From Crotophaga sulcirostris (taxonomy: Eukaryota > Chordata > Aves > Cuculiformes > Crotophagidae), in the NCBI GenBank assembly GCA_013397455.1, contig VYZB01000383.1, forward strand, positions 388,743 through 452,742: a DNA stretch of 64,000 nucleotides, written 5' to 3'. The translations under genes and the position numbers were made by a program. The notes under the pieces were generated by a model, which saw nothing but the letters and a program-made list of their open reading frames with translations, was not told the DNA's origin and made no database searches. This document shows positions 50,601-62,600 of the stretch, piece by piece. Each line of letters begins with the position of its first letter. Within the stretch, counting starts at the first letter, position 1.

Positions 50601-53600
50601 GAAGTATGTTCTCTGCCTACTGGCAAGAGTTGCAGGGAAGGGGAGGAATAAATGGGAAAGAAGACCTCCAGTACTGTTATCTTAGGCTTGACATTAGGAA
50701 AAAGTTCTTCCCTGAAAGGGTGATTGGCCATGGGAATGCGCTGCCCAGGGAGGTGGTGGAGTCGCCAACCCTGGAGGTGTTTAAGAGGAGATTGGCTGAG
50801 GCACTCAGTGCCAGGGTTTAGATGCTGGGTTGGTGTTAGTGTTGGGTTCTAGGTTGGACTCGATGATCTCAGAGGTCCTTTCCAACCTTGTAATGCTGTG
50901 ACACTGTGATCTTCTCTGTCCCCATGTTTTCTAGTCCCACAGGGCATCTTGAAGGCTTCACAGTTGTTTGTTTTCTCTTTAGGGATCCAGGTGGACTTTG
51001 CAAGCCACAAAAATGAATGCTGATTTTGTAAGTATTTAGTGTCACCAGGGCTGATAAGACTAGTAGTAACATCACTGCTCTTGCTTTTTAACCGGAGTCT
51101 GGCTGCACTAAGAGCACCTGCTTGATGAGTCTGGGTGAGTTGTGCTTTTGGTGATTAGAAGTGAGGGGCTCTGTGCAGCCCTGTTCAATCCATCACAGTG
51201 CAACCTGCAAGGAGCAAGGACTGGGGAGCCATCAGCAGCCTGCAAGGTCAGGAGCCCTGATCTGCAGACAACTGGTCACTCTGTGACCTTGAACAGGTAG
51301 GATTTCCAGCCTGCTACCCCCACTGAAGACAGAGAAGCCAGGGAAAATTCACACAGGCCTTGTAAGGTGTAACTAGAGTTGTGATAGTTTTACTTTTCTG
51401 CTGTGGCTTACTTGGTAACACATTAATGAAACCTCTCAAGACCAGCAGGAATCTTGTGTGTAGCGCAGAGCTGTGATGGGGTTTAATTAGTTAGAAACCA
51501 TAAAGTTCTTCAGAGATGTGACTTTTAGATGGTGGGTTGGTGTTTAGATGTTGGGTTGGTGTTGGTGTTGGGTTATAGGCTGGACTCGATGACCTCAGAG
51601 GTCCTTTCCAACCTTGTGATACTGTGACTGTTGAATAGTGCAGTGGCAGATAAATGTGGATCAGTTAACTGCCTAAAAATGTCACCATAAAGGGCTGGTT
51701 CCCAGACATATATGTTTTAACAAGACTTCTAGATCTTACCTGTGGATACTCGCATCAGAATTTAGGACTGTAAATGCCCACTCTCCAGTTTAAAATTGCC
51801 TTAAAACCCAATATTTCATCCTTTCTATGTCACTCCTGTTAAAAATTGGGCTTTCAGCATGTGGTATTCATTAAGCTTATTAATTCAAATAGGGCAAGTG
51901 TAGTCTTTCTGAGGTGGTAATATCCTTGTCAGAAAGGCAAAACAATGAAAATTCATGCAGTCTTTGTGATGTGTACCTAAAAACTTTGTTTTCTGTGGAT
52001 TTATTCACATGCACTTACAGATCCATTAGCAGAACATTTAAGAATCACCAGGTGTCACTTAGTAAACTTTCCCTGGTGGAGAAGGGTATATTCAGGGCTT
52101 TTTGTCACACCAACCTAAATAGATTTTTGGCTTCAGTCTCATTCCCTCATTCCCTGGTGAGTTGCCCTGACTTATGAATTTGAGAATTAACTGCAACATT
52201 TACATTAGGGTGATACAACCATTAGGGTTATTGAAGTTCACTTATGTAATATTCCATATTTTTCCCTTCTTCAGACAAAGGGTTCAGCTATGAAGTCTGG
52301 AGTTAAACAGGGAACGATTTAGTGTGAGATAAAATATTTGCAGGCTTGTTTCTTAATGGCACATTTGTGTAGTGTGCACAAAGTAGCAACAGGGGATACT
52401 TGCCTGATATAATTTTAATTGTAAGACTCCTTTGCTCCGGCCAGTGGTTTCCACTCTCCCTGGCAGAGACAGGCAGCCTTTCCAGATGCAGCCCAGGACA
52501 AGCCTGGCAGACAGGAGGCAAACTCCCACAGTGCTTTCTTGGAAATATATTATTTCCTTCCTAATTTTTCCCCCTATTCTCTTCATCTTAATTTCAAATG
52601 AAAAGCATTGTGTGGAGTTCAGACAAATACTAGTCCCTCCCTGGAACTGCCACGGTTTCCTGTTGGGGACTCGGATCCCTGTGTCCATCCCTGTTGACCT
52701 TGCCCAGTTGAGGGATCTGCGTATGGTGATGCAAGGGTGCAACCTCTTAAAGCCTTGAGGACTCTTGGCTCAAATCAAGAAGCCACGGTTGAACATTTAG
52801 CCGAAGCCCGTTTGGTACCCTGGGCAGATGGAGGGAGGAAGGAGGTGTCTGTGCAGCCCCTGGCTCAGGGATGGTCCATTGTTGTCCTTTTGGGGTGGTT
52901 GGGAGAAATGCCAACAGAGCTCGGAGGGTCCTGAAGCTTGAGAGGACTCACTTGCAGGATTTTGGCTTTTCCCATCACAGAAGCAAGGAGGGAGGAGTCT
53001 CTAAGTTCAGATCCCAACTGGGACTCTAGCAGGGACGTTCCTCTCCGCTCACCTAGGGCAGGGCTCAGCCAATCTGAAAGATGGGTCTCAGTACCCATCA
53101 CAGACTGCATCCTGGCTGCCATATATCAGGATCTGGGTGCAGCTTCCTTCTGCAAAGTGATTCTCATCATACACTGTGTCCTTAAGTGACAAGGGCACAA
53201 TATCAGCTGCTAAAGCACATGGCAAGCATCTGGGGTCGTCACTTTTGCTAAGACCTCTACTGGACTGGCTGCTTATTTGCCATATGCACTGTTATAGTGT
53301 TTATGAACCACTTGGAATATCTTTTTGTTTCAGGGAATATACATTCTTCAGCCTGACCAAATGCAGGTAAAAGATACTATGGGGTAGGAAATAACCATTA
53401 GAATGGTATTGTATTTTCTTTTTCTCATTATTATTTTCCTCGTGTGACCGGTGGTCTTTCTACTTTTGAAGGTAATAGCAGTGCTCCTACTGATTGCTGT
53501 GGTGTAAACTCTGCTTTATTGCTCACTAAGTGTTTTAAAAGCTCAGTCCTGGGGGTGTCAGAAGACCCCAAGAATGTTCTAACATGGTGGCTGAATCCTG

Positions 53601-56600
53601 CAGAATAGTGCAGAGTTGGGGGGAGACGTGCCACCGTAATAGTTCTTGAACTAGTGCTGGCATGTGGAGGATACAAGCTGTGTCTCCTTTTAATGTGCTA
53701 CTGCTTTGGGAAGAGCATTGTACCTGAAATATATTTCCTTCCTCCCTTCCTGCAGAGCAGATGGAAAAGTGTTGTCACAGTTGATTACAAGTCTTATGCT
53801 GAACAGCTCAGGACAAATTCAAAGCTGTTCTCTTCCCTGAAAATCTTCTTTTGAAGCTGAAACAGCATCTCTCTCTGCTTCTTCCCCATCACATTCTGTT
53901 TTCTTGCTCTGCCAGTGCTGGCTAGCAGGCATGCTCTGGCTCTCCCAGGAGAAATGTAGCTCCTGGGGGATTACCACTCTGTATGGAAGCATGAGAAATT
54001 GCCAATCTCACAGGATAATGCCTGTTCCTCTGGGATTTTTGCTGAAGTCCCAAGATGTTTCCATAATTGCTGGTTTGTTGTAAGGTCCCACCACAGAACC
54101 AAAGATCACCTGCTTCTATTGTCAGTGGGTTTTGTGATTTTTGAAAACATAAACCTTCAGTTCGTTCTTCAGGGAAACAGGGTCAGTACTGCTTGCTTAC
54201 CTCTTGGAGGGGAGGATACGAACAAAACATATTTGTGCCTGTGAAAACTAAATAGCAGAAGCTGTCGGAGTGCAAACTATGATTATAGTTTAAAAGGAGG
54301 CTTTTAAGTGTTTGTTCGTGTCCTTTCTGTAATGGAATTATTTCTGGAGGACAGTGCTTTATGAGTTTAATTACTGAAAGTTGCTTTCTAGTCACTAAAC
54401 TTCCATTCTTTTGTATTACAGTTCTTAAATCCACTTCTTATTCTTGTCTTCATCCCGGTTTTTGACCTTGGCCTCTACCCGCTGATAAACATGTGCAAAT
54501 TCAATTTCACGTAAGTACTTGGGAACAATGCAGATGCATCTCTGCTTTTATTTTTGCAGCAAGTGTTCAGAATAGGTTTTAAGGAGAAGAAACACAAATT
54601 TCCATTCACCCTTCCTGGTACTTGCTTCTACATCAGCCCCAAAACCCAACATCATTCTCTTCCATAGGCCCTGGAAATTCCAGAGGGGAAAATTCTACGA
54701 TATTGGATTCTGCTCTGCAAAGGTTTTCTCTGAAAGCAGATAGGAGCAGTTCATCTTTGAACTTTATCAACTTGTTCTTCACTTCATCTCCCGTATCATC
54801 CCTAAATAATTCACTCTCTGAAAGGTCCCTGTGGGCCCAATTCACTGTCCCATGTGAGCTGCATGCAGTGTTGTGAAAGCAAATTTCACGCTAGAAACTG
54901 AACCAAGGAGTACACAAGGAAGCTTCCGTATAGCCCAAGCATTTTATTCCAAGTGTTTGTTAGAAAGAATTGCAGTGTAATAAGGATCCTCCAAGTGGAT
55001 TCTGAGACTTCTCCCACCATGATGAATTATTTGCACCTTAATACCTATCAAAGACTGTCATGCCCTGCAATGGTGCCCTTTGGAGGACACACATCAGAAG
55101 ATGTTCTTCTCCGTGTTACCTCTGTGTGACCTTGTGCCCTGGGCTGGGCCCCAGCTCGACAGAAAATGTCCTACCTGATAGCCAGCTCACAGATGAGTTC
55201 ACCCCACAGCACAGACCCACACACTCACCAGGACTGAATGTGGTGCCATTCTGTACCCTGGACGTGAGGAGTGCTGGGTTCCTACTGAGTTTAGCTTTAG
55301 GTTGTGGAAACACCACAGCCTGCAGAGAGTTGGCCTTTGTGGCTGCAAAAGATTGTGTTACAAAATCCCAGTGCAGTGTTGAAGATCAAAACTATTTTCT
55401 TATCTCAGGGCATTTTTAACTCATCCATGGATTCCTACTCTGGTTTTCCCACAGTCCTGTCAATCTGGAATGTGAATCCAGACCATTACAAAGAGTGGAG
55501 ACCACTGAATCTAGAACAGGATGTGTTTCAGATCTCAAGAACTCAATTTGAACTTCCCTTTCTGGATCTCTTTTATTCTGTTTTATATCAGATTGTCTCA
55601 TGTAACTCTGGTAGAGTTGCACTAGTTTTGCTCTGAGTTCAGAAGGAAGCTCTTTATTCTCTAGAAATGTAAATATATTGGCATAAGAAATAACCCAGAA
55701 TGATGCCACAGATGGTCAGAAACACTGATGACACAAACTATACATTTTTCTTCTCCTCGTTCCTGCTGTTATATAGCATACTACTTTTCTTTTGCCTTTC
55801 CCAAAAGGGACTTGAAGATATATAATTTCTGCAGCTCCTTCCAACATCTCAGGTTAACATAATGCCATGAGCTATTCCCACTAGAAGAGATAGGAAGAAG
55901 ACAATATGGAGCTAGCAAGCAAAGAACTTATTTTTCATGGCATATCAGTTTTAATTGGCCTCAGTGCTGGTCTTACACAGAACAATAGTCTTAGGTTAAA
56001 TGATTGGCAGTTTAAACAGCACATCACCCCCAGTGCCACCTATTGGACCATTTATTACGTGGGCTTGGCACATCTTTGATTCCGAGGAATGGCATTCTGT
56101 ATTTCAAATTAATTTTGTTTTCTTAATGGCACCTTTTTCATTTGCCCCATAGACCTATTAGGAAAATGGCAACAGGTATGATCCTTGCAGGGATGGCGTT
56201 TGGACTTGCAGCCATTGTAGAAATCAAAATAAATGTAAGTATAGAGCAAGGGATTCCTCAGAAATACTTTCTTTCTTTAGTTGTTTTCGTTGAGGTCTGT
56301 TAGATAATCCTTCTAACCATTGTGTTCCTTGATTGTAATTTTTAATGTGTTCTTTACAACTAAGCATACTGAGCCAGTAGCTAATGGTAATTCTTACTCT
56401 GCCAACATTTCCCTCTCTTTCTCTCTGTCTCTTTCTCTCTTTCTAGTCTTTACAGTTTTTCTGTGCCGGTCATCTGTATTGGTCTCTATTCTAGATTTCC
56501 ATCGTCAAAGTGCTTGACAGACATCTAGTTAATGCTAGTGATTAATTCCCAAAAGGTAGTTTGTTCTCTTTCCTATTTCTTGCTGTAGCTTGTCTGTATT

Positions 56601-59600
56601 TCACTGTTTGGTGGGTGTTTGCGCATGTGGTTTATTTTTTTAAAATTCAATTTCTTTCCTACTTTAGGGCAGGGACGTGGGTTTTTTTTTACAAGCCAAA
56701 TTGATTCTCCGGTGAGGCAGGTGAATTCAGGCACTTCCATAATCACAGGTATCAGGGACTGCCAGGCATGCCCAGCCAGGACGGCAGCAAAGCTGTTGTA
56801 AATGCTGTGTTAGCCCCTGGAGATTTGTACTGTCTGTTTCTGGCCCGTGACCAGCCTTGTGCAGACCTTTGGCTCACAAAAGTTACTTCAGGATTAATTT
56901 TTAAAACTTCCATGTATACTTGAAGTGTTCTGTTAGAGTGGCTGGCACGCAGCCCTGGATTAACATCTGCTGATTCCTCAGGTGAATCCACTGACAAGTT
57001 TCCCACTGAAATGAGACTTTCTGGGTTCTGGTCTCATAATGTAAGCAAAGAAATGGTCGCATTGCCACCACCACCAGCAGCTCTGGAAGTCTGCTCTGGC
57101 TGTGGGTGACTCCTCTGGGCAGGGGCAAGGAGGGGTAGACATTCCCCACTGCCTGTGCATGGAAATTTTACCCTGAAGGCCACTAAAAGCTTTAGCATGG
57201 AGGGGGATAGGGTGGCCCACCTTGGCTTGGCTGATGGATCTCGAGCAGCTCATGGGCGCAGGGAAACCAGCATTGCCCTGTCTTCTCTTACAGTGTGTCT
57301 CCTCTCTGAGTTAGATTCAAACTACCCTGCCTGCAGTACTAAAATTATAGGATGAGACAGAAAAAAATTAATAGCTCTGAAGTATTGCTGGCATCTACTT
57401 GAAAATGAAGTGAGAAAAAAAGAGAAGTTTTTTAAAAAAAAAAAAAATCCATTTTAGATCTGCACAAGGCTGTTGCTGATTGAAGTACTCTTTCTAGGAA
57501 ATTATTCCTGACAGAAAGAGATGCCTCTGTGCTGGAGGCATCCTCCTCCCTTTCTCAGAAAACAGGGAATAAGATCTTTGCAGCTAGCTGTTAGATAGCA
57601 TGGTGTCAAGTGATGTAAAACCACCAATTATATACATGGAGCTGGACTGAGATTTCCAAAACTCTTTAGCCTCTGGTCTGATTCTTTTCCTAGTCACCAA
57701 CTGCAGTGGGAAATAATTATTCTGGTCACTGCTTTTGAAATAAGCACAATTTTTTTCGGTTCTGATAGGGCAGTTGGTTAAATCCAGGCTCTAGGGAGCT
57801 GTATAATAAAAGCAGTGACTTTGTTTTAGCTGCCCAGCAGTAGTGTAGCCTGTATGCTTGGTGGTGTGAAGAACTGTTTTGGGGAGGAACAGTAGCTTGG
57901 TTATCGAGCTACTATGAAGAAACCTCCCTAAATGAGATTTATGTTCAGTCTTCTCTCAGTGCCACTTCTGATGAGGAAGGGATGGCAAAGTGTCATTACA
58001 GAGAGGAAGACTGAAAATGTAGAGATATTACAGTGCTAATAAAGCGTGGAGATGGCACTTAAAGCCTTTTACTTTAATTAGGAAACGGATATGCCTCGAC
58101 TTGTCCCAGAGGAAAGTTTAATTCGGGTCCTGAATTTGGTGAGGAACCCTGTTAAAGTGACAATCCAGGACCGGGACCTATTTCAGCAGCCTGTGCAGGC
58201 TTTCCAAGTAAGCACTTATGTGGGGGTGTCAGGCACTGGCACAGCTGCCCAGGGAGGTGGTTGAGTCCCCATTCCTGGAGCTATTCAGAAGATGGGTAGG
58301 TGAAGCACTTAGGGATATGATTTAGTAGTGGACAGGTACGGTTGGACTTCAAGGTCTGAAATGATGGGCTTTTTTTCAAGGACTTTCTAATAAAGTCCAG
58401 AGATGCTCAAGATTGTTCTCCTGCCCTGCCTTAGAAGGGCATGGCAATAGATTTAAAAATGCTCATCTCTGTTGATGAGATAGAAATGGAAAGTTTGGAG
58501 ATGTATTTCCATGGAAAAGGAGAAAATGGTTAACTACATTCACCTGTAATTGAGAATAAATGATAATTGTCCTGAGGTGAGCATTCAGCTCACACCTCAG
58601 TGCTTAGACCAGGCGCTGCTGCTGGAATCTGCATGATGACTGAACAGTATCTGCCTGCAAAGGAGGAAAGAAATGGGAAGAATGGAAAAGCAGCTAATTG
58701 AGGCACTAGGTTGCATCCTGCTTCAGGTTCCAGACTCCTTTACAGGTCAGGTTAGCCTGAGACTCATCCCAGTCTATTGGCCACCAGATGCTTGCTGTGT
58801 TTTACGTGTAGACCCATTGGGGCAAAGCAGAGCCAGGGAAAGGGTAGCTGTGGGGGCAGAAGGTGTGCCTTGGCCTTCAGGGTGCATCCAGCAAGGGAAA
58901 GTACTCCAAGCCCAAAGCCTGTAGGTCAACATGTTTGCTGTGGAAGGCAGCTCTGGCAGTCAGCCTTTCTTTGCAGGCTCCCTCCAAGAGAGGATAGAGT
59001 TGCACTTGATGGGAAGGGGCAGATCCTTTCCCACCTGAAGAAAGAATGTAACCACTTTTTTTTTTTTTCCACAGAACCCAGCAGAGTACTCAAAATTAAT
59101 ACTGAATGGAGAGCAACAGAGCCTTCACTTCACCCTGGAACATCAAGGATTGTCTCTTAATTTTAACTACACCATGAGGGAAAAATCAGTATATAGCTTA
59201 ATTGTTTTTGAGGCAGAAGGAAGCCTATCAAGCCGCTTAGTGAGTGTGGGAGTGAAGTGTAAATACAGCATTAATTCAATGGCTGTGATGATACAGAGGG
59301 GTAATGGGCTCATTAATTCATTTGCTCAGTCCTGGTGTCTGATTGCTCTAAACCTGACTTCTTAGCTAGCGGCACTGGCTCGGCGTGCATTTCTGCTGGT
59401 TGATTAATAGAGGTGCTGTGGCATCTGAGAGTTACTGGGCACACTTTAATCCAGTGAACGCTGCACTGGGAGAGCAGAGTCATGCCTGCTGGGCAGCAGA
59501 GCTTGAGAAAGCTGAGGAAACAGAGCCAGAGATTTTCCCCAAAAGATGGTTCTATAAAGCGAAGATGTTAAAAAGCAGGGTCTGAGCATGGAAGAAAAGT

Positions 59601-62600
59601 ATCAGAGGGATGATTCTGGGTCTAGTTATTGCAAGTGTTTAGTGAAAATGCACAGGAGGACCATTTGTTTTGCTGAGCAGAATAAATGATTAAGCTCATT
59701 TCAGGCTCTGCAGCGCCAGCTACGTTTGGACTTTTGTGCATTGCTGCAACAATTGGAGAGAGGTATATGGGATGTATAGGGCTGGATTCTGATATCTTTT
59801 ACATGCAGCTGGATCCCAAGAATCTCTCTTGAAATGTATAGTGTTATTGCACATTGTGGCCAGAGTGTATTTATGTGCGTAAATGTCATCAGAATCTGTC
59901 CTCGTGCCAATTCTCTTTACAGTTCTTGCAAGGTTGCTGTACTAATGATTCAATAGTGTAGAAATCACCTAACTGCTTTTAAAAATGAGGAAATGGATAC
60001 TCAGACAGTGATTTTCATATAAGATTTTCATATAATAATATATAATATATATAATATTATAATACATAAATTTTGTATAATCCTTAAGAAGAGAAAACGT
60101 GCAACAGGGTGAAGCAAAGCAATCCCTGAGTTTCAGTGCATCTCTGGATATCCAGCCTGTGCTTAAATGAGTGCCTGTCCTGGCAGGGACGGGCTCCCAT
60201 GTGCTGGGGAGCAGAAGTGCTGTTGGGTGATGCTGCTGACCTGCCATTCTCAGCTGTAGATAAGACAATGTGGTAAATGATGATTGCTCTTCCAGCATTG
60301 CAACACAAGACAGGCAATGCCAGTGTTGCTGCTGTGTTGCAGGGTTTGCCCTGCAGTAGCCACGGCCCATGCCAGCCTCCCTTGCTGCCCCCTCACTCCG
60401 GTGCGGGTGTTTTCCTGGAAGGAGCTAATCTGAAATTGGTTTCTTCTCTTTTGTGGGCTGTTGAGTGGGCAGGAAATTAATTTGAGAGCTCTGGGGATCA
60501 TCAGTGAAACCAAATAATAATTTGGCTGGCCTGTCTGCAATGAATTAGTGTCAATCCCCATGTGTCTCCCATGGAAAAAAATGATGTTGTTATTTATTAT
60601 TTATTGCGCTGATATTTATTATTCGCTGTGGCTATTTATTATTTAACACATACATTATTTGTGGATCAGCATATCACACTGAAGGAAATTAGACCTTTTG
60701 TAGGTATACTGAAATTTTGGATCCTTCATCTCAGAAGTTCAGAGTTTAACATCAGGAAAGAAGTGTGGAGCAAGGGTTAGAAAATTTTAAGAGAAAGGCA
60801 GTTTCTGAAGGTAGATGTAGTCCTTTTTAGTTTGCTTGGGTTCCATCTGTGGGCAGCAGAAATTGAAATTACCCTGCCAGCTTGAGTGGACACAGCACAG
60901 TAGTGAATTTCTACCAGCCAAGAATCTTGCTTTGTATTCTTTTTGTGTGATGCACAATCTTCAGGGCAGGGCTGTGTCGTTACTGCCTTTTTTTCAGTAT
61001 TGTACACCAAAGAGTGGCTCCTCAAATGATTGTAGATCATGTTAACTATTGAGGTGATGCTGTAACTGAGATCTCCAAAGAGAGGGACTAATATTTTTCT
61101 GCTACACGTTGTTTATAAGGCAGCATTAATATACATGTTTGATTTTTTTGTTTTTATTCCCATCTTTAGATTACAGACTTGGAAGCAAAGCCAGAAAATG
61201 GTTTGGCAGCTGTTAGGTAGGAATGGCTTTTTTTGAGAATTTGGAGATGGTGGGGTGAGGGAAACTGCTTTTGTCTAATGCAGACTGTATATAACATAAC
61301 CCAGATGTTCTCAGGTTGGAATCATGTTCTCAGATTGGAATCTAGTCCACACTCCTAATCTAAGACTTTGGGTGTCAGCTGCTGAGGCTTGACAGTGTGC
61401 CACCTCCCACGCTTGCCATGCAGAGCTGAGCACTATTGCTGCTTACTGCCTAGGATAGTCTGGGCTGAGATGGCAACATAAAGGATTTTCTCCCTTGGAA
61501 GAGTGATAAATTCATCTTACTGTGTCCCACCTCTTCGGGAAAGAAAGGGAAGAAGCAATATGGAAAGGAGCCATTGCTCTCTCAGGTGACCAGGGACAGA
61601 ACTAGAGGACATGGACTCAAGATTCCTCAGGGAAAGTTTAGGCTTGATATTAGGAAAAAGTTCTTCCCTGAAAGGGTGATTGGCCATTGGAATGAGCTGC
61701 CCGGGGAGGTGGTGGAGTCGCCAACCCTGGAGGTGTTTAAGAGGAGATTGGCTGAGGCACTCAGTGCCAGGGTTTAGATGCTGGGTTGGTGTTGGTGTTG
61801 GGTTCTAGGTTGGACTCGATGATCTCAAAGGTCCTTTCCAACCTTGTAATGCTGTGATACTGTGATAAAATGATGAGAGGGTCACTTTTTCACTAGGAAA
61901 AAATATTTTTCCACTAAAAAGTTACTTTCGTTAAGCACTTGACTATCTTCAGGGATTTCAAGCCCGTTTTAAGAATCGAAACCCAAAATATTTTAAAATA
62001 TAGTCAGATCAAATGAAAAGGGCTTGATTTTGCTCATGATTTTTGATTTGTCAAAAGGGAAATGTCTTTTGTGTATAAAAAGGTATATAAACACTTGATG
62101 AAAAAAACCCAAACCTGAACGTTCCCATGAAAGTTCAGGTTTTGATGAAAGCATCTTATTTTGACAGAAACCCCTTTCCCCACTGGTAGAAGCTGCTTGG
62201 AAAGAATGCTAGCACAGTTCACATGGTCGTCAGGACACCCAACTTCTTACTTTCCTGGGGTGGACTGGGGCTCTGCCCTCCTGAACAACCATGGAACAAT
62301 CTTTGAAGGTCTTTGAGAAGTGATTGCCTGGAAGTCCTAACCCAAAAAAGAGAGGGTCACTTTTCACAGGAAAAAGAGAGTAAGAGGGTAAAATCATACA
62401 GCAGGGAAAACTAATCTCATATTGAAACCCTGGCCAACAAATCAGGCAAATACTTTATTTGGTTGCAGAAGAGGCTGTCAGGATCTTATGGAGTTTTAGA
62501 ACACTTTGGGAGAGACAGTGCATTTCTGAAGTGTCTGATATTATGCTTCTCCTGTCCTGTCTGACAAGCCAATGAAATGTGCTTTCTTTGCAGATTCATT

